DNA from: Methanomicrobia archaeon
Lineage (GTDB): Archaea > Halobacteriota > Syntropharchaeia > Alkanophagales > Methanospirareceae
DNA: 59,969 nt
Assembly (NCBI GenBank): GCA_016930255.1
Contig: JAFGHB010000074.1
Coordinates: forward strand, 1 to 59,969
Direction of reading: 5' to 3'
The position numbers were made by a program, and so were the translations under genes. Each line of letters opens with the position of its first letter. Position 1 is the stretch's first letter. Of the stretch, positions 49,927-58,503 are shown in pieces. Below the pieces are notes generated by a model that was given only the letters and a program-made list of their open reading frames with translations, was not told the origin of the DNA and searched no databases.

Positions 49927-51118
49927 CGAGGAGGAGTTCCTGGTGGGCGAGGCTCTTATGGGAGAAGAGCCAGAAATAGCGCATATTGATCTGATTATAG
50001 GCAGTAAGAGATCTGCTGTGGGCGCAGCATTTGCCTCTGCGCTTGCCCAGCCTCGACAAGCACACACGCCGATCCTTGGCGTCATCCGACCTAATCTTCC
50101 GACCAAACCAGCGACGCTGATCGTACCGAAGGTGAGCATACGAAACCTCGCAGATGCGGAGAAGATGTTTGGACCTGCTCAAAGTGCAGTTGCCAAGGCC
50201 GTTGCGGACGCAGTGGAAGAAGGCATTATACCGAAAGCGCAGGTGGAAGACCTCGTGGTTATCGTTTCCGTCTTCATCCATCCCCGAGGCAAGGATTATC
50301 AGCGGATCTATCGATACAACTATGCCGCGACAAAGCTCGCACTCTCACGAGCGATTCAGAAGTTCCCGGATATCGATAAAGTTTTAGAAGAGAAAGATAA
50401 ATCAATACATGCTATGATAGGATTCAGGATAAATAATCTTAAAAAACCGCCCTATCTGGAGGTTGCACTGGACATTCCAGACTGGAGGCGGGTAGAAGGG
50501 ATTATCAGGGCCTTACCCAGAAGTGACGCAATCATAATCGAGGCGGGCACACCGCTCATCAAGCGGTATGGCGTTGAAGTGGTGCAGAAGATCCATCAGT
50601 TGAGGCCCGAGACGGTTGTGCTTGCTGATCTCAAGACATTGGACACGGGCAACTTAGAAGCGCGGATGGCTGGCGATGCAACCGCCGACGTGATCGCGTT
50701 TTCGGGATTAGCGCCCGTGAAAACGATGGAGAAGTTTATCGATGAGTGCAAGAAAGTTGGCGCGCTCTCGCTGATGGACACACTGAACGTGCAAGACCCG
50801 GTGGCGGTACTCGAGAAGCTCACGGTGAAGCCGAACATTGTGGAATTGCATCGAGCAATCGATGTGGAACAGGCACAGGAGAGTGCATGGGGCGATATCG
50901 GTGAGATACGCCGCGTGTGTGGGAACAACGTACTCGTTGCGGTCGCCGGCGGCATACGTGTGGACAAGGTAGAAAAAGCTCTTGAATCCGGGGCGGATAT
51001 TCTCGTGGTTGGTCGCGCGATTACCGCGGCAAAGGATGTGAACGGAGCAGCGCGAGCGTTCCTGCAGCGGATGGGTGTCGAAGAGGTGGATCAGTTCAGG
51101 GTTATGACTGATTTTTAG
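49919..51118 (+). CDS. fae-hps: Bifunctional formaldehyde-activating enzyme/3-hexulose-6-phosphate synthase
   Basis: 399 residues. The Fae part (residues 1-~165) condenses formaldehyde with tetrahydromethanopterin ([41 protein letters not shown]). The Hps part (~170-399) is a TIM barrel of the orotidine-5'-phosphate decarboxylase superfamily ([69 protein letters not shown]). Archaeal Fae-Hps fusions mainly run in reverse, turning hexulose 6-phosphate into ribulose 5-phosphate and capturing released formaldehyde. It needs H4MPT, whose synthesis genes are also in the window. The start overlaps orf104 by 8 nt. Confidence 0.95.
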   Translation: MINEEEFLVGEALMGEEPEIAHIDLIIGSKRSAVGAAFASALAQPRQAHTPILGVIRPNLPTKPATLIVPKVSIRNLADAEKMFGPAQSAVAKAVADAVEEGIIPKAQVEDLVVIVSVFIHPRGKDYQRIYRYNYAATKLALSRAIQKFPDIDKVLEEKDKSIHAMIGFRINNLKKPPYLEVALDIPDWRRVEGIIRALPRSDAIIIEAGTPLIKRYGVEVVQKIHQLRPETVVLADLKTLDTGNLEARMAGDATADVIAFSGLAPVKTMEKFIDECKKVGALSLMDTLNVQDPVAVLEKLTVKPNIVELHRAIDVEQAQESAWGDIGEIRRVCGNNVLVAVAGGIRVDKVEKALESGADILVVGRAITAAKDVNGAARAFLQRMGVEEVDQFRVMTDF

Positions 51119-51127
51119 AAAGAACAG

Positions 51128-51706
51128 ATGAGTTCTCTCGACGCCGTAAATGATCGATTATCGTTTGCCTGGAGACGGTTGAAAGACCTAGAAGAGTTAA
51201 CAAGAGATGGTGAAGATCTTGGAGGAGCTGATCCTAAAGAAAGACAGCAGTTGATCCAGGAGTTCTTCTTCCACTTATTGGGTGCTACGGAGTTCCTTGC
51301 ACAGGTAGTCAATACTTCAAAGAGTCTCGGAATCGATACGGAGAAAGTGACAATAAACCGAGTTTGTGTTGAGCTGAATAAAAAAGACCCAAATGATCCA
51401 ATAAAGACCATATTAGAGAACCTGCATCCACCAACTTCTAGACAGCCGTTACCTTCAGATCCGTATTCCGAAGAGGGTTGTCACTATAGGATTGTGGTAT
51501 ATAGGAACCGAGTTTGTCACCATGGAAATAACCCCTTTTGTTTTACGGTTTCTTGTGGCTCACCAAGTGAGGACCCCTCAACTAGTTTACTCCTTGATCC
51601 TAGGGATGAAACTCATGATGCCTCGAAAGAATCTGCTATTTCTGAACTAAATCGTTTTTATGAATTAGTTGATGAAAAATGTCAGCAAGTTCTGGCAATG
51701 CTCTAA
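51128..51706 (+). CDS. HEPN-motif candidate protein of unknown function
   Basis: 192 residues without a known family name. The N-terminal half is helical (RLKDLEELTRDGEDLGG, LIQEFFFHLLGATEFLAQVVN). A motif RNRVCH (R126-N127-R128-V129-C130-H131) fits the Rx4H signature with Asn after Arg, as found in HEPN RNases, toxins and CRISPR/defence proteins. The C-terminal helix (ESAISELNRFYELVDEKCQQVLAML) could complete a four-helix bundle. It follows fae-hps by 9 bp and has slightly higher AT content. No antitoxin-like (MNT) gene is adjacent. A HEPN assignment rests on one motif and must be tested structurally. Confidence 0.6.
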   Translation: MSSLDAVNDRLSFAWRRLKDLEELTRDGEDLGGADPKERQQLIQEFFFHLLGATEFLAQVVNTSKSLGIDTEKVTINRVCVELNKKDPNDPIKTILENLHPPTSRQPLPSDPYSEEGCHYRIVVYRNRVCHHGNNPFCFTVSCGSPSEDPSTSLLLDPRDETHDASKESAISELNRFYELVDEKCQQVLAML

Positions 51707-51778
51707 ACGATCGCATAATCTAGTCGAAGGATGTCCAGAATTCAGTACGAGTAAAGAGGTTAGTTCTTGATTTAGAAA

Positions 51779-52423
51779 TTAGTCCTTCCTTTCCAGCACC
51801 ATCTTGATCTTCTTCAAGCGCGTGAAATTCTCGCGTTCCATCTCTTCCAATCGCATCTGGATGTATTTCCGCGTCGTTTTCAAGCGCGGGATCATGACGT
51901 ATTCAAGCGCATTGACACGCCGTTTCGTCTTCTCCACCTCGCCTGCAAGATTCCGCACCGCTTCCTCGAGCTCCGCGAGCTTGATTATCTTCTCCAACGC
52001 CTCTTCGAAACTGCGCGCACATTTGTCCACCGCGGCAGAGGAATCCACAAAGCCGTAGCCGCGATCCGTAACGTTCCGCGCTAACTCGCTCTTCAATTCC
52101 AAGATGGGCACACTCACGCCCATAATACTTCGTGACGAAAACTCCAGTGAGATCTCCTGCGGCGTCATCAGCGATAATTGCCGCACTTCATCCACGCCTA
52201 ACCGCGCCTGTGCGAGTATCAAATAATTAAAAGCCTCCTGTAACTTCTCTTCCGCTTCCTTCCGGGCACCCCGTACCTCGCCCACGACATCCAGGAACTC
52301 AGCAATCAGCGCATCCCGCTTCTCTCGTAGCAAATCGTGCCCCTTCTCCGCTAATTTCACCCTTCTACGCAGGTACAACAATTCCATCCTCGTGGGGCTT
52401 ACCCCTTCTATTATCTCCGGCAT
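51779..52423 (-). CDS. atpD: A-type ATP synthase subunit D
   Basis: 214 residues of the V/A-type subunit D, the central rotor shaft: PTRMELLYLRRRVKLAEKGHDLLREKRDALI near the N-terminus and KRRVNALEYVMIPRLKTTRKYIQMRLEEMERENFTRLKKIK near the C-terminus, mostly long coiled-coil helices. It connects the catalytic head to the membrane ring. The other atp genes are absent from the window, so subunit D is separated from the operon, or its position is at an operon end not covered here. It is convergent with the HEPN-like gene. Confidence 0.93.
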   Translation of the reverse strand: MPEIIEGVSPTRMELLYLRRRVKLAEKGHDLLREKRDALIAEFLDVVGEVRGARKEAEEKLQEAFNYLILAQARLGVDEVRQLSLMTPQEISLEFSSRSIMGVSVPILELKSELARNVTDRGYGFVDSSAAVDKCARSFEEALEKIIKLAELEEAVRNLAGEVEKTKRRVNALEYVMIPRLKTTRKYIQMRLEEMERENFTRLKKIKMVLERKD

Positions 52424-52559
52424 ACTCCACTCACTCTACCACTAAGATATAATACGAGCAGGTATTAGTATTTAATTTCTATTCTATTCTACTCCGCGAC
52501 GAGCGAGGCGAGAGACACGCAGATTCGGTTTAATCCTGTTGGACAGGGAACTACCAAAG

Positions 52560-53150
52560 CTATGTACCCATACCAACGCCTTTCTCCACCAAATAGATAC
52601 CATCCTGAAAGACGCGCGGGTCATACCCTCTTATCCTCGTCGTCTGCTCTATGTCTGCCGCAGTCTGCCCCACCGCCTCCTTGTTAATGCCGGAAACCAC
52701 GATCTCTCTGCCTTTCAGTTCCACTTTCACGCCTTCCACAATCTTCGCCATCCGCGGCTTCCGTTCACCCAAGAAGTTCGAGACGGAAAGGGCGTCGCCC
52801 TCCTTTGTCAGCGCGATCTGCATGGGAAAATGCGCGTGTACAACCGCCAACTTATAGAAAAAGCCTTCCGTCACACCGGTAATCATATTCCTAATGTGTG
52901 ATGCGTACGTCCCCACAATGGCTTGCATCTTCTTCCTTGACGTGCCACAGTGTATAACAACCGCGTTGCCCTCATCAGCCTTTTGCTCTATTTGGAACCG
53001 CACGCCGGGGTACCACAATTCTCGCTCTATCGCCCCTTTCGGGCCTTCCACCTTAATAACCGCCTTTCCCGTTAGCGTGACAGTCACCCCTTCAGGAATC
53101 GGTACAGTAACGCTAATACCTTCGTCCGTATCTTCCGTCGAATCGGTCAT
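52560..53150 (-). CDS. rpl6: 50S ribosomal protein L6
   Basis: 196 residues with both L6 repeats: IPEGVTVTLTGKAVIKVEGPKGAIERELWY in the first half and VEGVKVELKGREIVVSGINKEAVGQTAADIEQTTRIRGYDPRVFQDGIYLV at the C-terminus, the latter being the classic L6 signature. It is longer than the usual ~178 residues because of an acidic N-terminal extension of about 12 residues. L6 normally lies in the spc operon between S8 and L32e; here its neighbours are atpD and hisD, so it has left that operon. A functional single copy is assumed. Confidence 0.95.
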   Translation of the reverse strand: MTDSTEDTDEGISVTVPIPEGVTVTLTGKAVIKVEGPKGAIERELWYPGVRFQIEQKADEGNAVVIHCGTSRKKMQAIVGTYASHIRNMITGVTEGFFYKLAVVHAHFPMQIALTKEGDALSVSNFLGERKPRMAKIVEGVKVELKGREIVVSGINKEAVGQTAADIEQTTRIRGYDPRVFQDGIYLVEKGVGMGT

Positions 53151-53217
53151 CTTTAATTACCACCACTTCGTTTTTTATTTAGTTCAGAGTCGAATAGGAT
53201 AGAATAGATAAAGCACC

Positions 53218-53226
53218 TATATAAAT
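53218..53226 (+). promoter_or_regulatory. TATA box for hisD
   Basis: TATATAAAT is centred 38 nt before the ATG at 53260. It would start transcription around 53249, leaving a leader of about 11 nt. This favours the ATG at 53260 over the TTG at 53239. Confidence 0.45.
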
Positions 53227-53259
53227 TTTAAACGCTTCTTGTACGTCGTTGAACGGAAA

Positions 53260-54516
53260 ATGATAAGAGCGATAAAGGAAGTGCGTGAGAGCAAGGAATT
53301 GCACAGTCGCATATTCGACTTAGCGGCTGTTATGCCACTTGCAAAGGAGATAATCGCTACGGTGAAGAGCCGCGGGGATGCGGCACTGTTGGACTATACC
53401 GAAACGTTCGACCGCGTAACCCTGACAGAGATAGAAGTGAAGCCGGACGAACTCGAAGCCGCAAAAGAGCGCGTCGATGACGAGATGGTACGGTGTATCG
53501 AAGAGGCGGCAACGGCGATACAAAATTTCCATTACCGGCAGAAGAAGCGCGCATGGTTAGAGGAATTTAAAGAGGGCCTCTTCCTCGGTGAGATGTACGT
53601 GCCGTTTGACGTGGTCGGCGCGTATGTCCCGGGCTCGTATTTCAGCAGCGCGTTAATGTGCGTAATTCCCGCGAAGATCGCCGGCGTACGTGAGATTGTG
53701 GTTTGCACACCTCCGGGAAAGGACGGGAACGCAGATCCGCTAACGTTGGTAGCTGCGAAGATCGCCGGTGCGACGAAGATCTGTAAGGTTGGCGGCGCTC
53801 AGGCGATTGCCGCGCTCGCTTTTGGTACTGAAACGATTCCGAAGGTGCAGAAGATAGTGGGACCCGGGAACGTGTACGTAACCGCAGCAAAGATGGCCGC
53901 ACGCGAAGAAGGTGTTGAAATTGATTTCCCCGCGGGGCCGTCGGAGGTGTTGATCATCGCCGACGAAACGGCGAACCCTTCGTTTATTGCCTCGGATATG
54001 CGTGCACAAGCGGAGCACGGCGAGAAGTCACAGGCAGTTCTTCTTACAGACTCCGCACGCTTGGCTGCAGACGTGGAGCGCGAAATCGCCGCGGATACCG
54101 CCGACGAAACGCGCAGCAGATCGCAATATTGGATAATGGTCGGTGCGAGCATGGAAGAGTGCATCGAATTTTCAAACGAGTATGCACCAGAGCATCTAGA
54201 ACTAATAGTGCGGACGCCAATGGACGTTCTGAAGCGCATCAAGAATGCAGGATCTGTGTTCATCGGCAATTATGCGCCAGTAGCGGCCGGTGATTACGCA
54301 ACCGGTGCGAATCATGTGCTGCCAACTGCAGGCTACGCGAAGCTCTTCTCCGGGCTTGACGTCGACCACTTTATGCATCGAATCACCTTACAATGGCTGG
54401 ATAAGGGCGGTTTAGAGAAGATAAAGGACGTCATCGTGCGGTCGTGCAGGGCAGAAGGCATGGAAGCGCATGCACGGTCGATAGAGGAGCGGTTTTTGCC
54501 GGATTCCTCTATCTGA
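53260..54516 (+). CDS. hisD: Histidinol dehydrogenase
   Basis: 418 residues from ATG 53260, beginning MIRAIKEVRESKEL; the longer frame from TTG at 53239 adds seven residues. Motifs in order: YVPGSYFSSALMCVIPAKIAG, VGGAQAIAALAFGT, VGPGNVYVTAAK, FPAGPSEVLIIAD with the substrate-binding Ser, QAEHGEKSQAVLLT, YAPEHLEL with the catalytic Glu-His pair, and GLDVDHFMH with a metal-binding residue. It oxidises histidinol to histidine in two NAD+ steps. No other his genes are adjacent, consistent with dispersed archaeal his genes. Confidence 0.96.
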   Translation: MIRAIKEVRESKELHSRIFDLAAVMPLAKEIIATVKSRGDAALLDYTETFDRVTLTEIEVKPDELEAAKERVDDEMVRCIEEAATAIQNFHYRQKKRAWLEEFKEGLFLGEMYVPFDVVGAYVPGSYFSSALMCVIPAKIAGVREIVVCTPPGKDGNADPLTLVAAKIAGATKICKVGGAQAIAALAFGTETIPKVQKIVGPGNVYVTAAKMAAREEGVEIDFPAGPSEVLIIADETANPSFIASDMRAQAEHGEKSQAVLLTDSARLAADVEREIAADTADETRSRSQYWIMVGASMEECIEFSNEYAPEHLELIVRTPMDVLKRIKNAGSVFIGNYAPVAAGDYATGANHVLPTAGYAKLFSGLDVDHFMHRITLQWLDKGGLEKIKDVIVRSCRAEGMEAHARSIEERFLPDSSI

Positions 54517-54645
54517 CTAAATGTTACGCCGAATCCACTTTGGCCAGTCGTCTTCTGATGTTGATCGAATAACACGGCACCAGCTATTTTAGTGCGCACG
54601 TTTACTTGGAGGGTGTCTCCGATCGGGAGGGTAACAAAGTCACAC

Positions 54646-54695
54646 CAAACCAAGCCAAGCCAAGTCAAGTCAAGTCAAGTCACGCAACGCCACGC
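54646..54695 (+). repeat. Degenerate CAAGT pentamer tandem repeat
   Basis: Ten consecutive pentamers: CAAAC, CAAGC, CAAGC, four exact CAAGT, then CACGC, AACGC, CACGC. The array lies in the hisD-aminotransferase gap, about 95 bp before the aminotransferase start and upstream of its TATA box. Its core is the reverse complement of the ACTTG repeats before the kinase at 22067. A shorter GATGGATG-type repeat also occurs just downstream (54752-54779). Confidence 0.7.
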
Positions 54696-54718
54696 AGTAA
54701 AGTATAAGTTGATGAAAT

Positions 54719-54727
54719 TATTTAAAC
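54719..54727 (+). promoter_or_regulatory. TATA-like box for the aspartate aminotransferase gene
   Basis: TATTTAAAC is 62 nt before the ATG at 54789. Start about 27 nt later gives a leader of about 39 nt, or about 21 nt if the ATG at 54771 is used. The CAAGT array lies immediately upstream. Confidence 0.4.
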
Positions 54728-54788
54728 CTGATAAGCGCGTGTCTTTACGGCGTGATGGATGGACAGATAGATGGATGGTGTAAGATGC

Positions 54789-55925
54789 ATGCTATCAAAA
54801 AGAGTGGATAGAATAGCGGAATCAGCAACGATAAAAATGGGGCAGTTAGCAGAGCAATTACGGGCGGAGGGGAAGGCGGTACTGAACTTCACCCTCGGTG
54901 AGCCTGACTTCAGAACCCCGGAGCACATATCTGACGCAGCGAAGCAGGCCATGGACCTTGGCTACACGCACTATACGAGCAGCGCAGGCATCACCGAGTT
55001 ACGGGAAGAGATCGCGAAGAAGATACGCGAGGAGAACAAGGTCGAGGCGAGCGTAGAGAAGGTAATCGTAACGCCGGGCGGCAAACAGGCGATTTATGAA
55101 GTGATGATGAGCCTTTTGGATGAGGGCAATGAGGTGCTCTTGCTCGACCCGAGCTGGGTTACCTTTGAAGCCGCGGTGAAACTGGCAGGCGGGCAGCCAC
55201 GCTGGGTGAAGCGGTTAGAAGAAGCGTTGACATACGAAGCGCTGGGATCCGCAATATCGGACAAAACGAAACTGCTGGTGATAAACAGTCCAAACAATCC
55301 CGCGGGATATGTTCTTAGCGATCACGAATTGAAAGTGGTCGCCGACTTCGCGGTCGAGCACAACCTACTCGTGCTCTCTGACGAGATCTACGAGAAGATC
55401 CTCTATGGACGAAGGCATACGAGCATCGCTTCGCTTGGCGACATGCAGGAGCGAACAATAATCATCAACGGCTTCTCGAAGACGTATGCCATGACTGGCT
55501 GGCGAATCGGGTATGCTGTTGCGCCCCCTGAGATACTGAAAGGGATGCTGAAGATCCAACAGCATTCGGTAAGCTGTGCATCGTCCATATCGCAATATGC
55601 CGCGTTAGCTGCGCTTCGCGGGTCGCAAGATTGCGTGGCTGAAATGGTCACGGAGTTCAAACGGCGCAGGGAGGTAATTGTGAAGCGGCTGAACGCTATG
55701 GGGCTGCACTGCGTCAACCCCGAAGGCGCTTTTTATGCGTTTGTTAATACCTCAGATCATGGCGACGATGTGGCGTTCACTGAGCGGTTGCTACAAGAGG
55801 CGTATATCGTTGTTACACCGGGCTCGGCATTCGGAAGCGCAGGTAAAGATTACGTGCGGTTCTCATTCGCAGCGTCTATGGAAGACATCGTAGAAGGGTT
55901 GGATCGAATCGAAAAGATGATCTGA
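54789..55925 (+). CDS. aspC: Class I/II aspartate aminotransferase
   Basis: 378 residues from ATG 54789 (MLSKRVDRIAESATIKM), the usual N-terminus of this group; ATG 54771 adds six residues. Fold-type I PLP motifs: LGEPDFRTPEHI, GYTHYTSSAGITELREEIA, NSPNNPAGYVLS, LVLSDEIYEKI and SKTYAMTGWRIGY with the PLP-binding Lys, then YVRFSFAAS carrying the substrate carboxylate-binding Arg. It exchanges amino groups between aspartate, glutamate and oxo acids; aromatic or prephenate activity is possible in archaeal relatives. A bidirectional terminator follows at 56003-56062. Confidence 0.9.
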   Translation: MLSKRVDRIAESATIKMGQLAEQLRAEGKAVLNFTLGEPDFRTPEHISDAAKQAMDLGYTHYTSSAGITELREEIAKKIREENKVEASVEKVIVTPGGKQAIYEVMMSLLDEGNEVLLLDPSWVTFEAAVKLAGGQPRWVKRLEEALTYEALGSAISDKTKLLVINSPNNPAGYVLSDHELKVVADFAVEHNLLVLSDEIYEKILYGRRHTSIASLGDMQERTIIINGFSKTYAMTGWRIGYAVAPPEILKGMLKIQQHSVSCASSISQYAALAALRGSQDCVAEMVTEFKRRREVIVKRLNAMGLHCVNPEGAFYAFVNTSDHGDDVAFTERLLQEAYIVVTPGSAFGSAGKDYVRFSFAASMEDIVEGLDRIEKMI

Positions 55926-56002
55926 CAATAGATACTTCTCGAAACGTAAGGAAAGCCACCTCACTCAGACAGTGAAGTTATTGTAACCTACAAACAGAAA
56001 AA

Positions 56003-56062
56003 GAATAAAAAAAAAATAACAGAAAAGGGGAGAGAAAAAAAAGGCCCCTTTTTACTTTTTAC
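56003..56062. terminator. Bidirectional terminator between convergent genes
   Basis: AAAAGGGG (56023-56030) and CCCCTTTT (56045-56052) can form an 8-bp stem around a 14-nt loop. On the plus strand TTTTTACTTTTT follows, ending the aminotransferase transcript. On the minus strand a long T tract (complement of the A run at 56007-56017) follows, ending the surface-protein transcript. Confidence 0.6.
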
Positions 56063-56073
56063 GTTTTGTGCTT

Positions 56074-58434
56074 TTACTGCTTCCTTCTCAGTACCAAGTA
56101 CGCCACTGCGAACAGTCCTGCAATTGCGAACACTGCTCCGAAACCTGGCTCTTCAGGCGTTGGGGTTGGTGTTGCTGTTGCTGCTGGCGTTGTCACAGGC
56201 GTTGGTGCTGCGGTTGGTGCTGCGGTTGGTGCTGCGGTTGGTGCTGCGGTTGGTGTTGCTGATGGTTTGCCGCACGCCGCACAGTTCGGATCAGGATCAC
56301 ACGGATCTTCTGGGTCGCTGCCCTGCAGCCACTCCACTATGTCAGAGTAGCCGTCGCCATCGGTGTCGAGTGCTGGTCCTCCGGAAACCCCTCCCACGGG
56401 ACCCGATTTTTTATTAACCGTGGTTGTCACCGTAACACTGGCAGTCTTGTTTGCATCACCCTGCGACGTTGCATTTACTGTTGTCGCGAAGATTCCTGCA
56501 GCGCCACCGGTCACGGTTAATGTAACATCCTTGGTTTCAGCCGCCGCTAACGTCACTTCTGGATTTATACTCAGCGTTCCCGGTCCTGACACTATTGTTA
56601 GATTAATTGTATCCTCGGTATTTCCCGTATTCTCCACCGTTAAGGTGTACGTTACCGTCTGCCCTTCCGTGATAATCGCTGTGGTCTTATCTGGTGTGAG
56701 CGTAACGCCGTACTGTTTCGCCACAACCGTGGTCGTCACCGTAACACTGGCGGTCTGCTCTGAGGCCTGTGACGTTGCATTCACCGTTGTCACATAATTG
56801 GTAACATCGGTACCATTAACAGACAACGTAACCATCTTACTCTCACCCACTGCTACAGCCACTTCCGGATTGATACTCAGCGTTCCCGGTCCTGACACTA
56901 TTGTTATGTTGATTGTGTCATTTACGTTCCCCGTGTTCGTCACCGTTAAGGTGTATGTTGCCGTCTCACCTTGCACAATCGTCTTCGCGTTCTCATCAAC
57001 GGTGAACTCGAAGCCGTAGACCTCGGGAACGGTATATTGTGCCGTATCATTTGCCGTATTACCAGCCTTATCGGTCACCACTACTTCCACATCGTGCGTT
57101 CCCGGTAAGAATTCGGCCTTTATCGTTCCATTCCACGGACTGTTCTGCTTCGTCAGTTGCTGGCCATTTGCCGTCACCATTGCGACACCACTCAATGCAT
57201 CCGTGGCATTAACGGTTACAAGTATGTCTCCCTTTGGATCGGGCGTGGTTGGATCAAGGTCCACAGCAATAATCTGTGGATTGACAATGTCTTTCCTCAC
57301 GGTCAAATTCTTCGTTGTCTCAACATTTGGCGTCTCGTTCTTGTCCACCGAGTAGTACCAGATCGTCGTCTCGTCCTCTGCAGCTACCGTCACCTTGAAA
57401 GTCTGCTCGGTGATATCCGAAACCAGCCCTGCATCCGGACCGACAGCGGTTGTGTTGTTTACCGTTGTCCACGCTCCTTCGCCCGACGTCGTCGAGAAGT
57501 TAGTGTAAGCAACGCCGCTAGCATCAGTGCGAAGAAAGGATAGCATCACCGGCGAATTTGTCCAGTTCAATTGATGCTCCGTCGGTATTGGACTCGGCTC
57601 ACCAGGCAAATTAGGCGCGGTCACCGCTGTTGTCGGTGCTGTAGTGTCGATCGGGCATGCATTCTCGGCATCCGGTGTTGGCGTGTCCATCTTCGTGAAG
57701 TCTGCCGCGTCATCATCGGTGTCAACACCGTTCGGACATCGGCCCGTTGATTTACCCGCGTCCGGTGCCGGCGCATTGCCAGAAGTACCATATCCGACCT
57801 GATCGATAATCCCACCGCTATCGTTCTTCAGTATGATGATATCGCCGCCATTATTCAGCCACCCACTTGCAATGCTATAAACCGCGTAATCGCCTACTGC
57901 GATGGTTCCCAACGCTGTGAGTGATTTGCTGTTACCAACCTCATCCTCCAGTGTCCACCCGGTCAGATCAACCGCCTCTGCGCCTTTGTTGTACAGCTCT
58001 ACCCATTCCGTGGTGTTGTCCGCGACGAACTCGTTTATCACGACCACAGGTGCCGCTGGCGGTGCTTGGAGGGTCATAGTAGGCGCTTCATCCGCACCGA
58101 CGCCTGATATCGTTACAGATACAGGTCCTGCGGTGTAGCCATCACCCGTGTCGATTACCATTACGTATAGCACATCATCGACCGTAGCCGCATAACCTGC
58201 GATTAACTCAGCATCAACTACATATTTGTTGGCCTGATATTGACCTATCGTAGCCGTCGTACTGTTAGTTTCGTCTATGTAATATAAAAGTACCGTATGT
58301 CCATCTGCCGGTGTGCTATCCGCCGCATCGTTAACCGTTCCACCAATCCAATACGATGCTAATGCTTCTCCTGTCAGTAGTGCCAGAAAGGCCACTGCAA
58401 GAACCAGTACAAAAACAGTTCTCTTCTTTATCAT
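56074..58434 (-). CDS. Secreted surface protein with lamin-tail domain and PGF-CTERM anchor
   Basis: 786 residues. A signal peptide (about 1-26) is followed by a ~80-residue module shared with the next gene (SYWIGGTVND), a lamin-tail domain (about 106-190, VVINEFVADNTTEWVELYNK), Ig-like or bacterial-adhesin-like segments (about 265-460), two ~95-residue domains with the TATYTLTVTNTGNVNDTI pattern (about 475-675), an EF-hand/dockerin-like calcium loop (DTDGDGYSDIVEW), a Thr/Pro/Ala linker (TAAP repeats), and a C-terminal PGFGAVFAIAGLF helix followed by RRK. That tail is the PGF-CTERM signal for archaeosortase A, which cuts it and attaches a lipid. It carries many Asn-X-Ser/Thr sites, plausible targets for AglB. 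It is cell-surface or S-layer-associated. Confidence 0.9.
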   Translation of the reverse strand: MIKKRTVFVLVLAVAFLALLTGEALASYWIGGTVNDAADSTPADGHTVLLYYIDETNSTTATIGQYQANKYVVDAELIAGYAATVDDVLYVMVIDTGDGYTAGPVSVTISGVGADEAPTMTLQAPPAAPVVVINEFVADNTTEWVELYNKGAEAVDLTGWTLEDEVGNSKSLTALGTIAVGDYAVYSIASGWLNNGGDIIILKNDSGGIIDQVGYGTSGNAPAPDAGKSTGRCPNGVDTDDDAADFTKMDTPTPDAENACPIDTTAPTTAVTAPNLPGEPSPIPTEHQLNWTNSPVMLSFLRTDASGVAYTNFSTTSGEGAWTTVNNTTAVGPDAGLVSDITEQTFKVTVAAEDETTIWYYSVDKNETPNVETTKNLTVRKDIVNPQIIAVDLDPTTPDPKGDILVTVNATDALSGVAMVTANGQQLTKQNSPWNGTIKAEFLPGTHDVEVVVTDKAGNTANDTAQYTVPEVYGFEFTVDENAKTIVQGETATYTLTVTNTGNVNDTINITIVSGPGTLSINPEVAVAVGESKMVTLSVNGTDVTNYVTTVNATSQASEQTASVTVTTTVVAKQYGVTLTPDKTTAIITEGQTVTYTLTVENTGNTEDTINLTIVSGPGTLSINPEVTLAAAETKDVTLTVTGGAAGIFATTVNATSQGDANKTASVTVTTTVNKKSGPVGGVSGGPALDTDGDGYSDIVEWLQGSDPEDPCDPDPNCAACGKPSATPTAAPTAAPTAAPTAAPTPVTTPAATATPTPTPEEPGFGAVFAIAGLFAVAYLVLRRKQ
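56204..56251 (-). repeat. 12-bp repeat encoding the TAAP linker
   Basis: GGTGCTGCGGTT is repeated four times exactly (56204-56215, 56216-56227, 56228-56239, 56240-56251). On the coding strand it encodes the Thr-Ala-Ala-Pro linker before the PGF-CTERM anchor. Exact copies suggest slippage; linker length may vary between strains. Confidence 0.85.
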
Positions 58435-58503
58435 TTTTTTCTATTTTTCACCTCCTTTATGTTTCATTACATCGTTACTCCTCTGGTAATTTTGTGCCCA
58501 CGA

